This document shows, piece after piece, positions 18,600 through 26,765 of a stretch of DNA of 64,000 nt. The position numbers and the translations under genes are program-made. The stretch's first letter is position 1. Each line of letters starts with the position of its first letter. The notes beneath the pieces were generated by a model. It did not search any database. It saw only the letters and a program-made list of their open reading frames with translations, and was not told where the DNA came from. Source of the stretch: Vibrio bathopelagicus (GTDB lineage: Bacteria > Pseudomonadota > Gammaproteobacteria > Enterobacterales > Vibrionaceae); assembly GCF_014879975.1 (NCBI RefSeq), contig NZ_CP062500.1, positions 2,170,001-2,234,000 of the forward strand. Reading direction: 5' to 3'.

Positions 18600-21500
18600 T
18601 TAAAGAATTTTGATTAGCGCCTGTAATGGGTGGGCAAGCTTCTCACCCTCAAAACGCTTCACTTGGCTTCGACAGGAATAACCCGTCACTAAGCAACGCT
18701 CTTTCGGTAAGTCTTGCATCCTTGGCTTCCAACTTAAACCATATATATCTTTCGACATTTGTAGCTTATCGACTTCGTGTCCGAAAGTGCCCGCCATGCC
18801 ACAACAGCCAACAGGAACGCTGGTTAACGCAGCGCCAAAATGTTTAAAGATAGCGCCCCACTCTTTTTCAGCGTTTGGCATTTTGGTTTTCTCAGTACAG
18901 TGAGCGAACAAGTACCACATCTCTTCACTTGCAGAACGCGCTTCAAACCCACCTAGTGATGGTAGCAACCATTCGTGCACTGTTAACACATCAAAGTCTC
19001 CGCGCTTGTCAGCCAAGATCTCGACGTATTCATCGCGATAACAAAGCACAAGTGCAGGATCGACGCCCACCAAAGGAATACCGATATCAGCAACCATCGA
19101 CAAGAAATCAGCAGTTGATTTCGCTTCACGCGCAAAACGACTTAAGAAGCCTTTGATATGCAGTGCTTTGCCATTTGGTTTAAACGGCAGTAATACCGGA
19201 GTTTTGCCAAGCTTTTGAGCCAGAGTGACGAAGTCTTCAACCACCTCGGCATCATAGAAACTCGTAAATGGATCTTGAACGATCAACACATGCTGCTTTT
19301 TCTGCTCAGAAGAGAGCCCTTCTAGATATTGAAGATCGAAGAGTTGCAGCTCTTTGCTTGCCAAACGATTTTTCAGCGTAGGCACCGACATCAATGGTGC
19401 ATCGACATAACCCACCGTTTTCGCAGTTGCCGTTTGTATCCATTTTTGACCCAATGCAGCGTTCACTACTTTTGGCGCTTTCGCCATTAATGGCAACATG
19501 GTTTCAATGTTCGCCACCAAGTAATCTTTTGCTGGGCGTTGGTAGCGCGAGTAATAGATATTTAAGAATCGTGAACGGAAACTCGGCACATCGACTTTAA
19601 TCGGACATTGGCTCGCACACGCTTTACACGCAAGACAACCGTTCATCGCTTCGTGGACTTCATGAGAAAAATCGTATTCATGGCGTTTGTTCATTGTGTT
19701 ACGAACACGTTCCACCATGGTTTTAACCGGAGTATTGTCCTTCAGCGCTTCTTGCTCTAAATCGAGAATATCGACGCCTTGTTCCGTTAACTGGCGCAAC
19801 CACTCTCTTACTAAGCCTGCGCGGCCTTTTGGTGAATGACGACGGTCAGCAGTAACTTTCATCGAAGGACACATTGGCGAGCTAGTATCGTAGTTGAAGC
19901 ACAAACCGTTGCCATTACATTCCATCGCTTGTTTGAAGCTATCACGAACTTGTACGTCGATCTGACGGTCATAGAAGCCACGCTTGGTATCGGTGACTTT
20001 CACCAATTCTGCGTCGCTTTCTAATGGCGTACAGATCTTGCCTGGGTTCATCTTGTTGTGCGGGTCAAACGCGGCTTTAACTCGTCTTAACTCAGTAAAC
20101 AGCTCTTCACCAAAGAAGTCAGGGCCATACTCAGAACGGAAACCTTTACCATGCTCACCCCACATTAAGCCGCCGTATTTAGCCACCAGCTTAACCACTT
20201 CATCAGAGACTTCGTGCATCAGTGCTTCTTGCATTGGGTCACACAGATCAAGTGCCGGACGCACGTGTAACACACCCGCATCAACGTGACCAAACATGCC
20301 GTAGTTCAACTCTTTGGAATCGAGCAGGACTCTGAATTCAGAAATGAAGTCCGCCAAGTTTTCCGGTGGTACACAGGTATCTTCAGCAAAAGCGACTGGC
20401 TTAGCTCGGCCTTTCGCCGCACCTAACAGACCCACCGCTTTTTTACGCATATTGTAGATTCGGCCAATGCTCGCTAAGTCGCTGCACACTTGGAAGCCAA
20501 TCACACCCGCTTCTTCAGTTTCCACCATGCTTTCAAGTTGTGCAGTCAGCGCTTGAACTTGTTGTTCAACTTCCGCTTCGTCTTGGCCTGCAAACTCAAC
20601 CATGTTGATGCCAAGCATCTCTTTATTTGGAACATCCATCAGTAGGTCGCTCACGGTGTGCCAAACAATGTCTTGCTTCGCTAGGTTCAATACTCTTGAA
20701 TCGACCGTCTCTACTGATAACGCTTTAGCTTCTACCATAAACGGAGCATTACGTAGCGCTGAATCAAACGTGTTGTATTTCACGTTAACCAGTGTGCGCG
20801 CTTTTGGAATCGGCGTTAGGTTCAGCTTTGCTTCCGTAATGAATGCTAATGAACCCTCTGCGCCACACAGGACACGAGTAAGATCAAAGCTATCATCTTC
20901 TTCGTTAATCGCATTCTTTAGGTCATAGCCCGTAAGAAAGCGGTTTAACGGAGGGAATTTGTTGAGGATTTGATCGCGCTTATCTCGACAAACGGCTTCA
21001 GTTACTGCAAGTGCATGGTGAGCGAATTCACCTTCAGCAGGCAAACCGTGTGATAAATCGGATTCGAGACATGAACCATCTGCGAAGACCGCTTGCAGCG
21101 ACAACACATGATCAGAGGTTTTGCCGTACTTCAATGACCCCTGACCAGAAGCATCGGTATTGACCATGCCACCTAAAGTTGCTCGGTTACTGGTTGAAAG
21201 GTCTGGAGAGAAGAAGTAACCGTAGGGACGTACAGCATCGTTCAATTGATCTTTAACGACACCAGACTGAACTCTCACCCAGCCCTCTTTTTCGTTAATT
21301 TCAAGAACGTTATTCATGTGTCGTGACATGTCAACAACGACACCTTTCGTCAAGGATTGACCGTTAGTTCCGGTACCGCCACCACGAGGTGAAAAAGTCA
21401 CTCGTTCGTAAGCGGACTGAGCGCCCACTTTACCGATCAAAACAACATCGTTTGTTGTCTTAGGAAGAATGACCGCCTGCGGCAATTGCTGATACACACT

Positions 21501-21635
21501 GTTATCAGTCGCCACGGCCAAACGGCTCGAATATTGAGACTCAATGTCGCCAGTAAAGCCCGCTATTTTTAGTTCATCTAAAAAGCGTACGACAACTGGA
21601 TCGACATCAGCATTGAGTTGAAGTCTTGGTAACAT
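18600..21635 (-). CDS. ydiJ: FAD/Fe-S dehydrogenase YdiJ (D-2-hydroxyacid oxidase type)
   Basis: A 1011-residue fusion very similar along its length to E. coli YdiJ (about 1018 aa). N-terminal FAD-binding PCMH domain (TFSPRGGGTGTNGQSLTKG, TLGGMVNTDASGQGS), FAD-linked oxidase C-terminal domain (MFGHVDAGVLHVRPALD, WGEHGKGFRSEYG), then a ferredoxin-like 4Fe-4S part (CLACKACASQCPIKVDVP) and a C-terminal CCG-type domain (VGCCGMAGTFGHE). Such enzymes oxidise D-lactate or D-2-hydroxyglutarate and pass electrons to the respiratory chain. E. coli YdiJ is reported to act on D-2-hydroxyglutarate; the substrate here is inferred. Monocistronic, divergent from DUF3334. Confidence 0.95.
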   Translation of the reverse strand: MLPRLQLNADVDPVVVRFLDELKIAGFTGDIESQYSSRLAVATDNSVYQQLPQAVILPKTTNDVVLIGKVGAQSAYERVTFSPRGGGTGTNGQSLTKGVVVDMSRHMNNVLEINEKEGWVRVQSGVVKDQLNDAVRPYGYFFSPDLSTSNRATLGGMVNTDASGQGSLKYGKTSDHVLSLQAVFADGSCLESDLSHGLPAEGEFAHHALAVTEAVCRDKRDQILNKFPPLNRFLTGYDLKNAINEEDDSFDLTRVLCGAEGSLAFITEAKLNLTPIPKARTLVNVKYNTFDSALRNAPFMVEAKALSVETVDSRVLNLAKQDIVWHTVSDLLMDVPNKEMLGINMVEFAGQDEAEVEQQVQALTAQLESMVETEEAGVIGFQVCSDLASIGRIYNMRKKAVGLLGAAKGRAKPVAFAEDTCVPPENLADFISEFRVLLDSKELNYGMFGHVDAGVLHVRPALDLCDPMQEALMHEVSDEVVKLVAKYGGLMWGEHGKGFRSEYGPDFFGEELFTELRRVKAAFDPHNKMNPGKICTPLESDAELVKVTDTKRGFYDRQIDVQVRDSFKQAMECNGNGLCFNYDTSSPMCPSMKVTADRRHSPKGRAGLVREWLRQLTEQGVDILDLEQEALKDNTPVKTMVERVRNTMNKRHEYDFSHEVHEAMNGCLACKACASQCPIKVDVPSFRSRFLNIYYSRYQRPAKDYLVANIETMLPLMAKAPKVVNAALGQKWIQTATAKTVGYVDAPLMSVPTLKNRLASKELQLFDLQYLEGLSSEQKKQHVLIVQDPFTSFYDAEVVEDFVTLAQKLGKTPVLLPFKPNGKALHIKGFLSRFAREAKSTADFLSMVADIGIPLVGVDPALVLCYRDEYVEILADKRGDFDVLTVHEWLLPSLGGFEARSASEEMWYLFAHCTEKTKMPNAEKEWGAIFKHFGAALTSVPVGCCGMAGTFGHEVDKLQMSKDIYGLSWKPRMQDLPKERCLVTGYSCRSQVKRFEGEKLAHPLQALIKIL

Positions 21636-21856
21636 TTGCTTCCTGCCCCTACTTCGCTGATCCTATCAGCATTGGGTTATCTGAGATTTTTAATAATTTT
21701 CTTTGAATTTCGTCACTTTACTACTATTAAGATCATATAAAAAGATGATCAAATCAGAATCTGAATGCAAGAATGGAGAAATAGTCACTTTCGTCTTAAT
21801 TCAGTCGCGATATACTGAATAACATTTTGTTAAGACATCTCCATGAGCACATAACA

Positions 21857-22540
21857 ATGAAAAAAAACAAAACAGTCACAACTGAAGATATTCTTCTTAA
21901 GCTATGCCAATCAGTATCAAGCGTACTCACTTCAGCGACGGCTTCTCAGGTGTCCTATTCAGCTATGGTGCAAAAGATTAACAAGACAAGTCTGAAGCCA
22001 GACTTTGGTTGCTTCGTTTTATTTGACGGCGGCTTTTCTGGTCTTGTTGTTATCAATTTTACGTCTAAAGCGGCGCTAGAGATCTATACCAATTACATGC
22101 GTAACATGGGCATGCCAGAAGATGAGCTCGCAGTGCTTCACACGTCTGACGAAGTGGGCGATGTTTTGGGCGAGTTAATGAACCAGTTGGTTGGTGATTT
22201 CACGAATAAAATTCGCAAGGAACTGCAAACTAACATCACGCAGAACCAACCGAAAATGCTGGCACTGAACAAGCAAGTGAACCTTTCAGTTGATACTAAC
22301 CTCGATCGTCCACAAGCTCGTCGTGTGACTTTCTCAACTGCAAACAACAACATCTTCTATCTTGAACTTGCAATGGATAAAACGGAATTCATCCAATTGG
22401 AAGAATTTGAAATCGCTGAAGACGAATGTCCAGATAGCATTCTTGAAGCGACTCAGAAAAAAATGCAAGAAGCGAACAAACCAGCAAAAAGCTCAGGTAA
22501 CGATGCAGCAGCAGATCTCCTCGATGAACTTGGGATCTAG
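21857..22540 (+). CDS. DUF3334 protein with CheC/CheX-type phosphatase signature
   Basis: A 227-residue soluble protein. Residues about 45-175 show the CheC/CheX/FliY signature exactly: Asp102-X3-Glu106-X2-Asn109-X22-Pro132. Glu and Asn are the residues that dephosphorylate CheY-P in that family. After a Lys/Glu/Asn-rich linker (about 185-215) the protein ends ADLLDELGI, closely like the CheY-binding C-terminal peptide of CheZ (DDLLDSLGF). I recall the family as DUF3334, limited to Vibrio and relatives, without known function. Monocistronic: 221 bases from divergent ydiJ, own terminator after it. ATG 21857 was chosen because an upstream TTG start would add ten unconserved-looking residues; no strong Shine-Dalgarno is seen. 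Confidence 0.85.
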   Translation: MKKNKTVTTEDILLKLCQSVSSVLTSATASQVSYSAMVQKINKTSLKPDFGCFVLFDGGFSGLVVINFTSKAALEIYTNYMRNMGMPEDELAVLHTSDEVGDVLGELMNQLVGDFTNKIRKELQTNITQNQPKMLALNKQVNLSVDTNLDRPQARRVTFSTANNNIFYLELAMDKTEFIQLEEFEIAEDECPDSILEATQKKMQEANKPAKSSGNDAAADLLDELGI

Positions 22541-22580
22541 TTTGCTAAAGCTCTAGCCATAATGACAAATTGTGTCACTA

Positions 22581-22612
22581 ACGCCATCAATGCTCTTGAT
22601 GGCGTTTTTTAT
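22581..22612 (+). terminator. Terminator of the DUF3334 gene
   Basis: ACGCCATCAA / TTGATGGCGT ten-base stem, loop TGCTC, then T6. Lies 41 bases after the stop. Confidence 0.95.
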
Positions 22613-22748
22613 TGCGCCTCAACATTGCCTTCCACACTCCCATCAGTGCCCTTTTAATACAATCCAAACCAGTTTGGGCTTTCTGTTATCTGACAAAACA
22701 TGTAAAATGTCGGACTTTTCAAAATTTGCGGTAATGATTAAGTAGTCG

Positions 22749-23438
22749 ATGGATAAGAAAAAAGCCCTAAAGAAAATAGCCAAGTGTCTTGAGCTTGGAA
22801 ATTCAGCGAACGTCAACGAAGCGGCCAATGCAATAAAGATGGCGCATAACTTGATGCTGAAATATGGTCTCGAGAAAGACGATATTGAATTTATCAAAAT
22901 GGGGAAAACTCAATCCAGTCACCTGTTGCCGGCAAATATCAGCTCTACTCTGTTGCGCGTTATTCGTGGTATCAATACTAAGTTTGGCGTAGAAGCCGTG
23001 TTACTGAACCACAAAGGCCTTAAGCGTGTGGAATTCATTGGCGAAGCCGACCGCGCGATCTTTGCTGCCTTTGCTTTCGACATCATTTATCGTGAATTGA
23101 ACGAGCATACTGGTCAATTCAGAAACAGCTTTGCAGGATCAGGTACAGGTTCACTCGAAGTCACTCGTCGCGTAAATTCTTACGTTTCTGGCTGGGTAGA
23201 AGGTGCGCTTGAAAAGTTGCCAACCATTACCCCGGACGACGAGTCAAACAACAAAATCAATAACTACATTGATAAAGAATTTGAAAATATTGACCGTGAA
23301 ACATTCAAACAACAACTAAGAGAAGCGATGAAAAACCTCACAGCTGACTACGAAGTTGGCTTGAAAAAAGGTCGCAAGTTGTCTGTTAATCGTCCAGTTG
23401 GCGGTGCCCAAGCAGTTAAAAAGATAACTAAATCATAG
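22749..23438 (+). CDS. DUF2786 domain protein
   Basis: A 229-residue soluble protein whose first 40 residues are the DUF2786 helical motif (KKKALKKIAKCLELGNSANVNEAANAIKMAHNLMLKYGL). The middle part has an alternating pattern around FIGEADRAIFAAFAFDIIYRELNEHTGQF, and the last 50 residues are strongly basic and charged (LKKGRKLSVNRPVG). DUF2786 proteins are found in bacteria and phages with no settled function; the basic tail would suit nucleic-acid binding. Monocistronic. Confidence 0.82.
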   Translation: MDKKKALKKIAKCLELGNSANVNEAANAIKMAHNLMLKYGLEKDDIEFIKMGKTQSSHLLPANISSTLLRVIRGINTKFGVEAVLLNHKGLKRVEFIGEADRAIFAAFAFDIIYRELNEHTGQFRNSFAGSGTGSLEVTRRVNSYVSGWVEGALEKLPTITPDDESNNKINNYIDKEFENIDRETFKQQLREAMKNLTADYEVGLKKGRKLSVNRPVGGAQAVKKITKS

Positions 23439-23552
23439 TGCCACTTTACATTGCTTCAACGTATTGATAAAAACCATCATTAAGACTTACAGGACTAATT
23501 GTTGTCATTCGTTACTTATATGTTTGACAGAAGTACATGATGGAGAAATACG

Positions 23553-24221
23553 TTGAAAAAAATCACACTAGCCCTAGCGCTTACTGTCGCTCTAACGGGT
23601 TGTCAGGCAACTCAACGCCAAAACGCTACAACTGGTGAATCTGAGACTAACTCTGCAACTCAAGGCGCTCTAATTGGTGCAATCGCCGGTGCCGTTGCTG
23701 GTGCTGCTACTGGTGACAACTCTAAAGATCGTGGTAAACGCGCACTGATTGGTGCGGCAGGTGGTGCAGCTGTTGGTGGTGGTATTGGTTACTACTTTGA
23801 TCGACAAGAAGCAGCACTTCGTGAAGAGTTAATGAACTCTGGCGTTCAAGTAGAGCGTGTTGGTGAGAACCAACTTCTACTTCGTCTAGAAAACGGCATT
23901 GGCTTCGAATCAAGTTCTTACGCTTTAGAATCAAGCATTCACAACACACTTCGCGGTGTTGCTCGTATCTTAGTTGAATACCCAGACACTAGCCTAGTCA
24001 TCGAAGGTCACACTGACAGTACTGGCAGCGAATCATCGAACCAAATCCTTTCTGAGCGTCGTGCTGAATCTGTTCGTGCATTCTTGATCTCTCAAGATGT
24101 TGCAGCAGGCCGTGCCATTGCTCGTGGTAACGGTGAACGTTACCCTCTATGTGACAACAACACGTCTCAAGGTCGAGCTTGTAACCGTCGCGTAGAAATT
24201 CAAATCTTGCCGCTTAAGTAG
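23553..24221 (+). CDS. OmpA-family lipoprotein (YiaD-like)
   Basis: A 222-residue lipoprotein: signal peptide with lipobox LTGC (lipidated Cys17), a glycine-zipper segment at about 39-80 (GALIGAIAGAVAGAATG, GAAGGAAVGGGIGYYF), and an OmpA-type peptidoglycan-binding domain at about 110-222 (EGHTDSTGSESSNQILSERRAESV, NRRVEIQILP). It should sit in the outer membrane inner leaflet and tether it to peptidoglycan. The start is TTG at 23553 with TGGAGAAA eight bases upstream and an ideal signal peptide directly after it. A long structured 3' untranslated region follows. Confidence 0.92.
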   Translation: MKKITLALALTVALTGCQATQRQNATTGESETNSATQGALIGAIAGAVAGAATGDNSKDRGKRALIGAAGGAAVGGGIGYYFDRQEAALREELMNSGVQVERVGENQLLLRLENGIGFESSSYALESSIHNTLRGVARILVEYPDTSLVIEGHTDSTGSESSNQILSERRAESVRAFLISQDVAAGRAIARGNGERYPLCDNNTSQGRACNRRVEIQILPLK

Positions 24222-24228
24222 CACGATT

Positions 24229-24364
24229 AAAGCCCAGTTACCTTTATCTATTGAATTAACCACTATATAGTTGCTTGTCAGTCGTATGGCTTATTTTAAG
24301 CGTTACGTTTTAACACTCAGCCACATAGCGTATTCATACTGATACATCGGCACTGGGCTTTTTT
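24229..24364 (+). ncRNA. Structured 3' UTR / possible sRNA with long-range terminator stem
   Basis: AAAGCCCAGT (24229-24238) pairs perfectly with ACTGGGCTTT (24352-24361), and the second arm runs into TTTTTT. The 113-base loop can form a further TAT-GGCT / AGCC-ATA stem. It begins 8 bases after the OmpA-like stop and ends 15 bases before the next start. It may be a long-loop terminator or a 3'-UTR-derived small RNA. Confidence 0.4.
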
Positions 24365-24378
24365 ACGAGACTTATCTT

Positions 24379-25509
24379 TTGCTTATCTTATCCAACTTCC
24401 GGTCATCGGCACTTCTTAGAACTCTATTTCTAGCCCTAGTATTTTCCACGATACAATTGTTCATCCCACATTTCGTTCATGCTGAAAGCAGTGCTGAACT
24501 TTCATTAGATTCACAACCTCAAGAGCTACAACCTCTAGACTCAACGTCTCAGTATCAATTAGCCCAATCGTATGAACTGGGTACTAACGTGCCTAAAAAC
24601 ATCGATGATGCATTTTATTGGTACTCGCAGTCAGCGGACAATGGCAATGCAGATGCGCAATTTAGACTGGGCGAATGGTACTTGGCGGGGACAAGCGTAG
24701 AGCAGGATAACAAACTGGCCTTGGAGTGGTTCATCAAAGCGGCGCTACAAGGTAACAAGCGTGCTCCCAACGAGGTGGCAAAGATCTATGAATCCTCACT
24801 TGATAAAAAGCTACTGCAACCGTTAGATTCAGCGCAGTTATGGTATGAAGCGGCCTTAAAAGACAATCCTGATGCAGAAGAGGGGTACAATCGCGTTCTG
24901 GAAGCACAATTCAACCAACAGCGTGCCAAACAAATCTCTTCGATTGAACAGCTCAATGACGACATCGACACAGAAACCAACACAAGTCAGGAGTTACCTG
25001 ATCAACAACGACCTAATCAAGGGCTATCAAGCTTATCCCCTTCCGTTCAGCCCTATAATGGCCAAGCGACAAGCTCTAATCTAACAAGCTCTGACTATAT
25101 GATTGGCGCAGTGCTGGCCGTTTTGATTGCAATAGCAAGTATCAGCGCGACTCTAGTTATCTCGCGAAAGAGACAGGTTCTGAAATCTGGTGAGTTGAAT
25201 CAGCAGCAACAAACACTTGAAGCACAGCTTAGCGCCAAAGATTTCACTATTAAGCAACAAAAGCGCCAGCTTCAAACCATCTATAACGAATTGAATAAGC
25301 AGAAAAACAACAAAGGTCTGAATGCTTTGCAAGTAGCCTGCGCTCTATTTGGGTACACACCTAGCTCTATTCCTGACCAAAAAAGCATTAAGATTCGATA
25401 CAAACAGCTCTCTAAAATCTATCACCCTGATGGTCATGGATGTGACGAAGAAATGAAACGTTTGAACAATGCGCTAAAAACCATCTTACAAAATGTTACA
25501 AAACCGTAA
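24379..25509 (+). CDS. Sel1-repeat / transmembrane / J-domain protein
   Basis: A 376-residue protein. N-terminal signal or anchor (about 10-35, ending FVHA), Sel1-type TPR repeats at about 57-165 (AQSYELGTNVPKNIDDAFYWY, FRLGEWYLAGTSVEQDNK), a low-complexity linker, a transmembrane helix at about 240-262, a Gln-rich coiled coil at 270-310 and a C-terminal J domain with His349-Pro350-Asp351 (SKIYHPDGHG). This puts Sel1 repeats in the periplasm and a DnaK-stimulating J domain in the cytoplasm. It starts at TTG 24379 with GAGA upstream; no ATG is available at the N terminus. Client and role unknown. Confidence 0.75.
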   Translation: MLILSNFRSSALLRTLFLALVFSTIQLFIPHFVHAESSAELSLDSQPQELQPLDSTSQYQLAQSYELGTNVPKNIDDAFYWYSQSADNGNADAQFRLGEWYLAGTSVEQDNKLALEWFIKAALQGNKRAPNEVAKIYESSLDKKLLQPLDSAQLWYEAALKDNPDAEEGYNRVLEAQFNQQRAKQISSIEQLNDDIDTETNTSQELPDQQRPNQGLSSLSPSVQPYNGQATSSNLTSSDYMIGAVLAVLIAIASISATLVISRKRQVLKSGELNQQQQTLEAQLSAKDFTIKQQKRQLQTIYNELNKQKNNKGLNALQVACALFGYTPSSIPDQKSIKIRYKQLSKIYHPDGHGCDEEMKRLNNALKTILQNVTKP

Positions 25510-25644
25510 ACAACCACACATATTCATTTTCCAAGATCGCAAAGATACCGATTTTATTAGTGTTGCAATCGATCCCCCTCTCAAAAACGGGTAACAAACT
25601 ATTAACTAATGGGTCTTACTTGTGTCATAATTTGCGCCGAAAAT

Positions 25645-25669
25645 ACACCTGACTTAAACAGGTGAGGAG
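25645..25669 (+). promoter_or_regulatory. Hairpin abutting the Shine-Dalgarno of the zinc-ribbon gene
   Basis: CACCTG (25646-25651) pairs with CAGGTG (25659-25664), whose last base is the first base of GAGGAG, the ribosome-binding site of the next gene. The arrangement could modulate ribosome access. Sequence-based suggestion only. Confidence 0.35.
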
Positions 25670-25674
25670 AAAAT

Positions 25675-25863
25675 ATGTTCACAATAGAAGGCGTTTGTGA
25701 TTGGTGCAAAAAGCCAAGCCTAGTAAAAAAGCACGACTACCTAGATGGTAAGTGTCATCATGCATGTAAAGAGTGCAATGATATTGCAACCATTGATGTT
25801 CGCCAGTTCAATATTGGTGAAATGGAAATGAGAACAAAACTCTCCCAAGCGACACTGAGATAA
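25675..25863 (+). CDS. Small Cys-rich zinc-ribbon-like protein, 62 aa
   Basis: A 62-residue protein with C8-x2-C11 and C27-x3-C31-x2-C34 plus His20, His28 and His29: the spacing of a small zinc knuckle or ribbon. It has an excellent Shine-Dalgarno (GAGGAG) and its own terminator, so it is very likely expressed. I do not recognise a named family. It could be a small regulator or a ribosome/RNA-polymerase-associated zinc protein, without further evidence. Confidence 0.8.
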   Translation: MFTIEGVCDWCKKPSLVKKHDYLDGKCHHACKECNDIATIDVRQFNIGEMEMRTKLSQATLR

Positions 25864-25884
25864 GTAACACCGTTGAAATATAAG

Positions 25885-25908
25885 AAAGCGCCTAAGGCGC
25901 TTTTTTTG
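25885..25908 (+). terminator. Terminator of the zinc-ribbon gene
   Basis: AAAGCGCC-TAA-GGCGCTTT hairpin followed by a long T run, 22 bases after the stop. Confidence 0.95.
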
Positions 25909-25920
25909 TATCTGAGACTT

Positions 25921-25983
25921 ATCTTCTTATCTTCTTATCTTCTTATCTTCTTATCTTCTTATCTTCTTATCTTCTTATCTTCT
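25921..25983. repeat. 8-bp tandem repeat ATCTTCTT x7.9
   Basis: Seven perfect copies of ATCTTCTT (25921-25976) plus seven of eight bases of another. It starts 13 bases after the zinc-ribbon terminator. Confidence 0.97.
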
Positions 25984-26036
25984 ATACAGATGTATACAGT
26001 ACTTTTCTGTAAAAACCACTGTATACACCTGTATAG
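25982..26036. promoter_or_regulatory. 19-bp inverted repeat with LexA-like half sites
   Basis: CTATACAGATGTATACAGT (25982-26000) faces ACTGTATACACCTGTATAG (26018-26036), 18 of 19 bases complementary, 17-base spacer. Each arm carries ACTGTATACA, the same sequence that opens the SOS box 160 bases downstream. Function unknown; may be an extra operator array. Confidence 0.6.
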
Positions 26037-26195
26037 AAATCACATTTTTTCAATTTATGAGACAAAATAGAAAAATCAGTCAAATTCAATTTTCAATTAA
26101 ATATCAACAACTTAAGTAAAAATCACTTACTCCATTGCAAGAAAACGACCAATAATCCCACAAAAACCGCTTGATCTTATAAGTAACAAAAACTA

Positions 26196-26211
26196 CTGTA
26201 TACACATACAG
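26196..26211 (+). promoter_or_regulatory. LexA (SOS) box
   Basis: CTGTATACACATACAG matches the gammaproteobacterial LexA consensus CTGT-N8-ACAG exactly and is flanked by TA, 21 bases before the start of the SulA-like gene. Confidence 0.85.
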
Positions 26212-26232
26212 CATGCATATAAGGACAGCAAA

Positions 26233-26640
26233 ATGATTCAAGCACACGTTAAAGCCCAACACTCTAGCCCGCTAACTCACTGCGCATTTACATCCGTCTC
26301 TCGTGAAACAAAAAGTTCAAACGAAGAAGCGTTGTTTGCCAAAATGGCGTTGCTGTCCAATCAACATCAGTGGTTACTGTTTACGGCTCAAACACCAAGA
26401 CCATCGGCTAAACAGCTGCAGCAACATAATGTTTGCTGTGATCGTGTTATTCACATGAAAGCCTCTAATCAAATGACAGAAGTAGAAACCGTCGAGAAAG
26501 CCATTCGATCTAAGAATGCGAGCGCGATTGTTGCGAGTGCTTCGATTGATCAATTCAGTCAGCAATACCTAAGAACATTAGGAATGCGCTTTCAGTGTGA
26601 AGTCTTCTTTATTGATGCCAATTCAGAGCGTATTCACTAG
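26233..26640 (+). CDS. SulA-like SOS cell-division inhibitor
   Basis: A 135-residue RecA/SulA-fold protein. The segment LLSNQHQWLLFTAQTPRPSAKQL, followed by VIHMKASNQMTEVETVEKAIRSKNASAIVA, lines up with my recollection of E. coli SulA ([40 protein letters not shown]), which blocks FtsZ polymerisation after DNA damage. A perfect LexA box directly upstream supports SOS control. It is shorter at the C terminus than E. coli SulA, so sensitivity to Lon may differ. AAGGA lies 8 bases before the ATG. Confidence 0.8.
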   Translation: MIQAHVKAQHSSPLTHCAFTSVSRETKSSNEEALFAKMALLSNQHQWLLFTAQTPRPSAKQLQQHNVCCDRVIHMKASNQMTEVETVEKAIRSKNASAIVASASIDQFSQQYLRTLGMRFQCEVFFIDANSERIH

Positions 26641-26765
26641 ACCACCTTGCTTAATAACATTTTGGCTCAAAAACATAGCCCATAAACATAGCTTAATCTT
26701 TTAGCTAACAAACTTAAGTTAACTTGACAGCATAGCTCCAAAACACAGTCCAAATATACTGCCTT

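Larger units (their letters stand above)
25909..26195. other. Intergenic region with repeats before the SulA-like gene
   Basis: Holds an 8-bp tandem repeat, a 19-base inverted repeat (both listed separately) and A/T-rich DNA up to the SOS box. No gene is supported; a plus-strand frame across the repeats is an artefact. Confidence 0.6.

Noticed and set aside
25921..25983. Possible CRISPR array
   Set aside because: Units are 8 bases, contiguous, with no spacers; the same applies to the other tandem tracts. No cas gene is present.
25873..26070. Plus-strand frame across the octamer repeat
   Set aside because: Its central part is repeat-derived LLIFLSSY; no ribosome-binding site and it starts at the terminator.
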